This document shows, in pieces, positions 56,813-64,000 of a stretch of DNA of 64,000 nucleotides (position 1 is the stretch's first letter; each line of letters starts with the position of its first letter). Source of the DNA: Lepidodermella squamata (taxonomy: Eukaryota; Gastrotricha); contig JBLDXI010000004.1 in assembly GCA_047495785.1 (NCBI GenBank), forward strand, positions 1,736,001 to 1,800,000. The letters are read 5' to 3'. Made by a program: the position numbers and the translations under genes. Under the pieces are notes generated by a model. That model had not been told where the DNA came from, did no database searches, and saw only the letters and a list, made by a program, of their open reading frames with translations.

Positions 56813-57653
56813 CACAGGAAAAAAAAGGCATGAATTCCGTTTTCAAAGGCATGAATCTCAGCACGCGACATGAATTCGAGGAAAAAAATCGAGCCCTAAC
56901 TTGGGGGCATGAAATACAGGGACTTTTGCGACCCGAATTCACGCTTTTTTATGAAAGCTTGTAAATCATGTGCTTGATTTTCATGCTTTTCAAAGCGCAT
57001 TATATTTCAATTGAAATAACACACTGCATTGATATTTATTCTTCAGTTACTGAACTTTACGGGCTACAATAAGCATCAAGACGAGGTATCCACCCAATTT
57101 CAATCAAGTTTTATATCTCTTAGCTTTAGAAAGCTGAAAACTCTCCACGATGATCAATTATTTCAATTCGAGTGATCGTAAATAACCCAGATTGCATCTT
57201 AGTTACAGTATAGATTGGAATTGAGCATTTCTGTGCTAAAAAAGCTGCGGCGCATCGGCCCAAATGCCAGTGTTTCGGCGCTGAAGATTTTTCATTAGAA
57301 AAAAGCACAAGTCTAACAGAAAAAGGTGATGATTAGGCGATGTGAGCATTAGTTTTCATCTAAGCATTGGTAGTAAAGTGTTAAGAATCCTCGCCTGTAA
57401 CTCTAGAGACCCGTTCGAGTCCCCGCTAATGCGTCATTTTTTCTGCTCTCTATTTTTTTCCGTCATTTAAATATTCACACATCCTAAAAACTAAAAACCC
57501 ATGAATTCAGGGGCTGTAAAAAACGTTCATGCGGTTAATGCCTTTTCTAAAAAAGCATGAATAAGGATACGCATAGGGCCCGAATTACAAGGATCGCGTG
57601 TGAGCTCGCTAATGTTAGCAAAAAGCCTGAATTCATGCCTTTTTTTTCTTGTG
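56813..57653. mobile_element. 841-bp TA-inserted MITE with tRNA-like segment
   Basis: The left end starts CACAGGAAAAAAAAGGCATG and the inverted right end CACAAGAAAAAAAAGGCATG, followed by AATTC on both sides. TA flanks it (56811-56812, 57654-57655). Copies of GCATGAATTC recur inside both halves. A tRNA-like segment lies at 57375-57443, as in the unrelated MITE at 23161. Confidence 0.88.
57375..57443 (+). other. tRNA-like sequence inside MITE
   Basis: A 5' GCATTGG can pair with a 3' CTAATGC over seven positions (one wobble). A B-box-like CCGTTCGAGTCCCC and a CTGTAA anticodon-loop-like word sit between them at tRNA distances. The T stem does not pair well, so I call a degenerate tRNA-derived sequence, not a gene. 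Confidence 0.5.
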
Positions 57654-57655
57654 TA

Positions 57656-58518
57656 GCTAGCGAGCGCCATATTTTTTAACCTCTAAAACCCCTTAATTTT
57701 GTAACCCATCCCCTCAGACAAAAAGCTAAACCCCTGGGCTAGATTAAACTAAAACCTTCTTCGTGTGCGCGTCAACTTGCAGCTTTCTTTGAAGAGCATT
57801 TTTCGTATATTATTAAGATTTTATTCGTGTTTATTTCTCTGTTTGTAAAAGTGATGAGATACATATTGGATAGTCAAAGCCCGGCGTAGAAAACTCTAAG
57901 GCTGGGTTCATCCTGTTGAAATACCTTAGCGTGGAAAGCCTGAAATTTCGACCCAGTTTTCTAGATCTTTTTATTTATGCCTTTGCCGGAGGAGATTGGC
58001 TTAAAAAATGTGTTATCTGCAGTGAAACCCCGACTCCCCATTTTATTTAGTGCCACGAACTACGAAAGTCAACAGCACATGCCAGCTCAAAATCCGTCAA
58101 CTCGAGCTTCTATGTTCCGGTCGGCCCTCACGTCTTGGGCAACAACAATCATCTTGTGTGATACAAAACAGCTCGACGAGCGACTGGATCAATTATAGCG
58201 GCTGTTATGATCTGTTTCTACGAAAGGCGAACTGGTTATACGACAGGAGCGATGCTGGCCTCCTGAGAATTGACTCACCTAACGCGCGATTATGGCCTCG
58301 TGAAGCTGTGTATCGATCGGTAGTTGAGATACAAGGCCTTGATTTCACAATGTAGCGCGGCTTGCCCGACATTGGGATAGCCCCAGCGACTGCTTCCTTG
58401 CAAGCCGGCATTATGAATCAGCTGTCAGGTTTTTTCACCTCAAACCTCTGTACTCAATTTAGGTCCTGCCTTTTATATTGGTGATGCCTAGTATTACGGT
58501 ATGTACGGTAATTTTCAG
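57656..58518. other. Region without a supported gene
   Basis: Two overlapping open frames at 57977-58198 and 58050-58355 (plus) look partly protein-like, but no family, splice model or paralogue supports them. Otherwise nothing is seen. Confidence 0.35.
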
Positions 58519-58562
58519 CTTCGATAACTGGAAACTTGCATCGGGTCACACGACCATCAATA
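58519..58562. repeat. Repeat family C, copy 3, left fragment
   Basis: TTCGATAACTGGAA and CATCGGGTCACACGACC match 36264-36306. The repeat is then interrupted by the TA-flanked element and resumes at 61044. Confidence 0.75.
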
Positions 58563-60022
58563 CCCAGTCGGAAATCAGTAGACCGAGAAATAGCGGAATG
58601 ATCGAATTAGGATCGAATAAAGATCTATCAACTATGATCGTAGAAATTAGGTCACAGCTAGACCGAGGCGACCATTCAAACAGCCCGAATCGTGTACATT
58701 GCGTCTATTCCCATAGATCGAGGCTCCTCGATCGCCGCTAGGTCAGATTTCGTGCAGCTTCTCAGACAATTCATTGGCAATAATCAGCACATTTAATTAC
58801 TCAACGAAGGTTTAGCCACTTGGAGTAGGCCAGGGTCGTTTAAATAGGATCTAGCCAGGGTCGACCCACCAGCAGCGATGCTCTAATTTAACCACTGACT
58901 TAGCCACATTCTAGGTCATCAATTTCACACACATGGATCTAAGGCGATAGACCTACAGATGACCTACGTGGCAATATTCAGGTCATAAATTGTCTTGTTC
59001 GATTCAAAATTGGTTTGAGTCCAGCACGTGTCGTTATGACGCAGCATTGTTACAGCATCGGATTTCTGAACTACTTTGAGAATGAAATAAATCTCTCATT
59101 CCGCCATTCTTTAACCTAATTCGCACTTGCCATTTTCAGTCATAATATTTGTTCAATTTTCTTGAAGTTGACTTGCTTTTTCTCTGCTATGCTAAGGCTA
59201 TGCTGCTACCTCAACGCTCTTAGTTGATAGTCTTAGTAAATTTATTGAGATTTTTAAGATTAGAGAAATTCCGAAAGCCTGTTTATTCGCCCACTAAATC
59301 TTACCACTAAAATACATGTAGATTCGAACCGCATTTTAACCGACTGGACTAAATGAAGTTTTCGACATTTTTAGAATTTTATTAATTTCCATCCCGATGA
59401 CAGCCGTCGGCCGTAGTACAGGCTTGAAATGTCCGTCTATTTTTTCCTGAATTTTGTTATTAATTATTTCTACTTTGGATCGTTAAACGTCAGCCATTTT
59501 CGCCCGTCACCTCAATTTTTGTGAAATTCTTCAGGTTCAACATCGCGTACTAAGGCAGTCGTGATCTACATGGTTTGTTTTTTTTATCGAAAAGTCCACC
59601 TTAATTATTGAAGCTACCTCATGTAGTTTCCTGTCGAACCTGCTTCACAAGGCTGACTGTTCAACGGCTGAAGACAGCGTCAATTTCATGCCATCCAATG
59701 CCGAGTCTCAGTTAAACAAGATTTTGTGAAAACTATCAACCTCTGCGGTAAGAAATTTTCCTGCCTTGAAAATTTAGGTGACATTTTTTTTTTTTAAATT
59801 GGCGAAATTATTAGAAACCTGAATTAATTTGTCAAGTCAACCTTTAATGCTCTCGTATAATTTTTTGAGGCCTAGGATTGTTTACCATTGATACGAAAAG
59901 TTTAGCTATTCAACTTAGATGAATTACGCATTTTCGAAGCAAAAATCGAAATTTCCAATTTAATCAATGATTTTTTTTTTAATTTTCTAATTTTTAATTT
60001 TCAGCGATGCTATGTGATCAGG

Positions 60023-60667
60023 ATGAAAACTTGGAATTCAAAACAATTATCGACCGATGGCAAAAAACTGCGGCTATCGGCTGGTTAGCAAAAAATATTT
60101 TCTGAAATTCACATGTAATTATTTCATGTAACTTTTCCGCCTGAAGCTTCAGCAATTTTTCCCGAATATTCGATAAATCTTTTCGAGTTCAACCACCGTG
60201 AAATCATGTGGGTAAGAAAAATTAATTTTTAAGAATCTTTTGTTTTCTGGTCTCAGGCCTCAGCAATAATAAAAAAATTCAATTTGTATTGAATTTTCTA
60301 GACGCAAAAGTTGGTTCAAAATTTCGGGCCAATTTCAACCCGAATGTCGATTGAAGTGAGAATGGCAAGTCAATTTTGCACCTATTTTTTATTTATTTTT
60401 GAGGACAATTTTTAGGTTCACCGTGCCAAGATAATGTGCTCAATTTCCTTGTCGCCGAGTCAATTTGAGCTCCCATTTCAGGTAAGAAAATCATACCCAT
60501 GGAAAAATGCTATTTTCATCCTAATTTTCTTTCAGAGACAACACTTTGAACACCTTTGCTGGACTGAAGCAGCAAGTGACGACGACAAGGTGGATGAACT
60601 CGAGGCAGCTGCGGCTGAGTTGCTTGAAAATAGAATCGAATTTTCATGCAGAGAGACATTATTTTAA
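60023..60667 (+). CDS. Spliced gene inside the 2.5-kb element, unknown function
   Basis: Exons 60005-60083, 60147-60211, 60302-60355, 60416-60481 and 60536-60667 join without stop. From the ATG at 60023 the protein is 125 aa (378 nt with stop). An upstream exon is possible, since the frame is open before the ATG. Segments such as IFPEYSINLFEFNHREIMW and IMCSISLSPSQFELPFQ suggest a small folded domain, followed by an acidic tail (SDDDKVDELEAAAAELLEN). All four introns are GT-AG and 60-90 bp long. I do not recognise the family. Its confinement within the terminal repeats suggests that it moves with the element. Confidence 0.6.
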
Positions 60668-60743
60668 ATATTTATGTGATTTGTGATTTATTACTTCATC
60701 GTGAAAATATGACGAATTGATTATTGCGAAACTTTATTTTTGA

Positions 60744-60749
60744 AATAAA
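60744..60749 (+). terminator. Poly(A) signal of the element's gene
   Basis: AATAAA lies 77 bp after the stop codon at 60667 and still inside the terminal inverted repeats. Confidence 0.6.
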
Positions 60750-61043
60750 TGAAAAAACTTCGGAATAATTGAATTTTATGAGGGTAAAAGAACCAAGTGG
60801 AGGAACAGCTGGGGCGAGCCGTGATTCATGCCGGCCGATGGTTATTCTGACCTAGATCTACGCACGATCTAATCGCGAAAATTTAGATCTACCGCCGGTC
60901 TATCCATCAGGACCTATCCGCCGTCTAGGTAGTCGCTAGCTAGATCTACCCCAGTGTCATTTTTCGCATCCCACACGATCTATCAAGATAGATCCAATAT
61001 TAGCGGTTTGGGTCTAGCTAGGATCTATTTTTTTACGACTGGG

Positions 61044-61620
61044 TAGGAACAATAGGACCTCTGCCGCAATTTTGACATCGCCCGCGCTTCGCATGCTTGT
61101 ATTACTTGTAACCCACAACTGCCTCCTCGAATAGAGCTGCCTTTTTAGCCGAACTCAGTTTACTCAACAGGCCAGTTCGATGTCTCATACTTCAAAGCTC
61201 CAACTAGTCTTTGGCGACGACCGGGCTTGGGACATCGTTCTAACCGCTAGAGGATCAGAATGATGCCGCGGATCAATGGCGATGAATCTTAGTTCGCAGG
61301 TCAAAACTTGCCGCATGGCAACAGAGCTTTTTCTTTGCTCCGTAGGGAAATGTCTTTAAAACTGCGGAATGGGTCACCTCAGCCTTCCAGGTAGCCAGTT
61401 GCACAGCCTCAAGCAGAGTCGCGAACTTTCCATCAAAGCTGCTGAATATCCTCTGAAAATGTCTTTAAAGCGACGAAAACTGACAAAATTGAAACCAAGA
61501 TTTCCAACATTCACCCTTACCCTTACCTTTACGAAGCCGCCTCTTTCTTTTATGAATTTCATCGAACTGATGGGATTGAGCGATCACAGACTTCGTAATT
61601 TCAAGTCATAAGACCGTCAA
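61044..61620. repeat. Repeat family C, copy 3, right part
   Basis: Matches 36308-36620 and then 27770-27850 (AAGCTGCTGAATATCCTCTG). An open minus-strand frame at 61374-61562 shares a DIFRG/RIFSS-like peptide with copy 1, so the repeat may derive from a protein-coding gene, now decayed. Confidence 0.7.
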
Positions 61621-62882
61621 GAGGAAACACCGATTCGATAAGAAAATCGATTGAATGAATGAATTATTATCTTCCCAGGCTTGGTCTGATTTCCATTCAA
61701 GTGGCCTAATAAGATCACAGCAATTTGAAAAATCGGGCAGAAGCTCCCGCCGCCCCTCCTCGGGACGTTGCAATTTTCAAAGTCAAAATTATAAAAAGCT
61801 GTGAATGAACCGGGAAAATTGCCAGGGCGTTGAGCAAGTAAAGCGTAAAGTAGTGGCAGCCAGTTTCATGTTAGATCAGGCCTATCGACTAACGAAAATC
61901 GGCTAATTATTCCAATAACTAAGGACAACTGGAAGGAGTGAAATCAGTCTAATTATGAGAATATATCTATATGTATCGAAATTGAAATAAAATGTGAAAA
62001 CCAGGACATGATTCTTCATGATTACGCAACACAGCCGGGAAATAAATTGTGAAAAACTGAAGTTTCAGTTTCCTAAAAAAAATCACGATTTAAATCCTAA
62101 TTTGATCATGCTAATAATGCTGGTAAATTTCAAGAGATTTTCTGGTCGCGAAAAAGCTAAATAATGAAAAATCAGGGCAATTCCGATGGGTCTATTACTT
62201 GATCAGGAAATGACCTCAGCAAAAATCTGTAAATCAAGGAGATAGAAGATGGACGGGCAATTTATAGTTATTGAAATGAATTGCTGATTTTGTCTGATAA
62301 ACTGGCGTAATTTCTGAAAGAAGTTTAACTATCGTCGCATTTACACGAGCTACTTCGTAATTATCGATGTTAATTACTTCGGTTGTTGCGTCATCATTAA
62401 TATTTGAACTCGAGTGAGCGCTGTTTTTATTTTTGTGTGCACATTATATGGGCGCTGTTAACAAGTCACAGCAAGGTTATTTAAAACTCAAATTTTGAGG
62501 TATCAAGTAATCGCGATTTCGCAATCACATTTTTGGCTGACACCTGATCTATACAATTCTCCTTCTGGAAAAATAGAAACAATCGATTTATAAATTATAA
62601 AAAATCTTAAATGTTGGCAAAATCCTCTTAAAACGAGTTATGCACCGAATCGCGTCACTGGGGTAGTTTCCAGCCACATTGTACGGACAAATACAGACTT
62701 GAAATTTTCTTTTGAAAAATCAGAAAATATTGATAGCTTCAAGATTTTCTCATGACTTTCGTAGGTTTTGTTGAGCATTTCTTTTTATAGTCCAAACAGG
62801 AGCCTAAACTACATTGAATTTTCTAATATTCCTATGAGAAAATTCTCCCTAAATTATCTTAATAATATTGGTATAACCGTCG
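61621..62882. other. Intergenic, nothing recognised
   Basis: AT-rich sequence of 1.26 kb without a gene model, repeat match or RNA gene. Confidence 0.45.
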
Positions 62883-62890
62883 GCGTGATT

Positions 62891-63716
62891 GGATTACCCC
62901 CACTTGCGCATTTCTCGCTTGCGCATCTGCCACTTGCGCATCAAATTTTTATCACTTGCGCATTTATTACTGAATTTTCAACACTTTATCGTGAATTTGG
63001 CGGATAATTATATCTTTTAATACCAGAATTATTCAAAAACGTGTCATTATACTTTCTTGGTCATTTTGGTGTTAGGAAATGCCACACCAGAGACTAGTGT
63101 AATAAGAGAGGGGTGTAATAACGGTTTCGGTTTCAACATCGGCCCGTAGTTTCACTTTCGGCAATCACCGATTGTCGATGGCTGATGTCGAGCAGATCAA
63201 GTCGCAGATCACGAGCGCAGATGGTGGGACCTTTTCTCCGAAAAAGAAACTGACAATTGAGTTGCAGTTCAAAGTCAGAGATCTCGCATCCAGAGCTGCT
63301 GAGCTCGAAGCGGCGCCAAGATCCGAGTCGCCAGTGGAATCACTGCCTGAATCGCCGAGATAGGAATCTAACTTTCGAATCTATCAAGTAATTATGGTTC
63401 TCCAGGACGAGAAATTGGGGAAGAAGCAAGGCAATGTAAGCTCGATGCCGGTCTAATAGTCAGTCGGTTCTTGCCATTTCCTTAGATCGTCACGTTTTTC
63501 CATTACCTGGTATAGTCTTTATTGTTTATTGTGGTATTTTCAAGCACCAAAATTTACTCATGTAACATTTTTTGAATAGTTCTGGTAAAAAAGATATAAC
63601 TATCTGCCCAACTCACGATAAAGTACTGGAAATTCTGAAATAAATGCGCAAGTAATAAAAATTAAATGCGCAAGTGGCAGATGCGCAAGCGAGAAATGCG
63701 CAAGTGGGGGCAACCC
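62891..63716. mobile_element. 826-bp TIR element with GCGCAAGTG arrays and 8-bp duplication
   Basis: Ends GGATTACCCCCACTTGCGCA and, inverted, GGGTTGCCCCCACTTGCGCA. The inverted repeats extend about 130 bp and hold four CTTGCGCAT words each. The exact 8-bp repeat gcgtgatt flanks it (62883-62890, 63717-63724). A 63-codon open frame at 63172-63363 (start MSMADVEQIKSQI, Ser/Glu-rich end) lies in the centre and may be a relic exon. The 8-bp duplication recalls hAT, but the termini do not. Confidence 0.88.
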
Positions 63717-63724
63717 GCGTGATT

Positions 63725-64000
63725 TCATCAATTTCGATCCGCTATCTACAAGTGTCGGATTTAAAAAATTACAATATAATAGTATAATTGTATAATCGCA
63801 AGGTTTCAAATTATTTTTGTTTTTTTTTCGGAAAAATTCTCAAAAAAATATCGGATTTATTTTCATATTAAGCTTGAAGCAAGGTGCTAGGCACGCATAC
63901 AGGGTGGCCAAAAAATTCCGCGGAGCGGAAATTCGCTGCGCATCAATTTAATGAGGAGTTTTAAGAAGTTGAAGAATTTCAAGCACTCTTTTGCCAATGA
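63725..64000. other. Window end, nothing recognised
   Basis: Short sequence after the last element, with no gene or repeat identified. Confidence 0.4.

Larger units (their letters stand above)
58563..61043. mobile_element. 2.5-kb TA-flanked element carrying its own spliced gene
   Basis: Termini CCCAGTCGGAAAT and, inverted, CCCAGTCGTAAAA, with TA on each side (58561-58562, 61044-61045). The uninterrupted repeat at 36300-36320 gives the empty site. About ten GATCTA/TAGATC words cluster in both subterminal zones (58620-58945 and 60850-61030). A five-exon gene ends at 60667, with a poly(A) signal at 60744. No DDE core was recognised, so the element is either non-autonomous with a captured gene or of an unfamiliar type. 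Confidence 0.78.

Noticed and set aside
56499-56942. 147-codon minus-strand frame
   Set aside because: It crosses the boundary of a TA-inserted MITE and has no domain, so it is accidental.
57375-57443. Functional tRNA gene
   Set aside because: The T stem does not pair, the anticodon stem is poor, and the segment lies within a MITE. The same objections apply to 23343-23412, 23500-23568 and 48838-48911.

Overview
This is a eukaryotic nuclear window, almost certainly from an invertebrate animal. Genes are split by GT-AG introns, many only about 48-60 bp long with TTTCAG-like acceptors. Several genes end in AATAAA. The protein families are extracellular metazoan ones: EGF, C-type lectin, PAN/Apple-like and CTHRC1-like domains. 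Short introns and TTTCAG acceptors would suit a nematode or a similar small-genome phylum, but I cannot name the group. Nothing looks bacterial or viral.

Left part (1-22 kb), host genes. A minus-strand secreted protein with seven EGF modules and four C-type lectin domains starts at 5284 and runs down to about 1650. Two plus-strand tandem paralogues (8706-11462 and 11855-18423) encode secreted proteins of 667 and 670 aa, each with a PAN-like head and three CTHRC1-like domains. Next come a minus-strand cysteine-rich secreted protein (18549-19091) and two adjacent plus-strand paralogues for small secreted proteins (20802-21173, 21314-21730). Every spliced model here sums to an exact multiple of three.

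Middle and right (22-55 kb), ankyrin duplications and mobile DNA. A minus-strand gene encoding a signal peptide followed by long ankyrin arrays occurs three times with its own 5' flank and signal-peptide exon. The copy at 30568-34363 is intact (808 aa). The copy at 24221-27242 carries one nonsense codon. The third (52683-54811) is split from its C-terminus (48346-48567) by a 4.1 kb insertion and has lost about 100 bp of promoter-proximal DNA. An orphan 3' flank at 44815-45215 marks a fourth copy. Interspersed repeats, LINE fragments and an RT-endonuclease retroelement (45444-48116) lie between them.

The most interesting unit is a 5.3 kb TIR transposon (38272-43575) inserted in one of these repeats. 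It carries two divergent spliced genes: a DDE-type transposase-like protein with an N-terminal repeated ILD motif, and a partner protein I do not recognise. Both are slightly decayed.

Right end (55-64 kb): few host genes. It holds inverted-repeat elements, including a 2.5 kb TA-flanked element with its own five-exon gene (60023-60667), a tRNA-like-bearing MITE, and an 826 bp element with an 8-bp target duplication. Many element boundaries were fixed by reading target-site duplications or by comparing filled and empty copies inside the window. Retroelements, MITEs and repeats occupy a large share of the DNA between genes.
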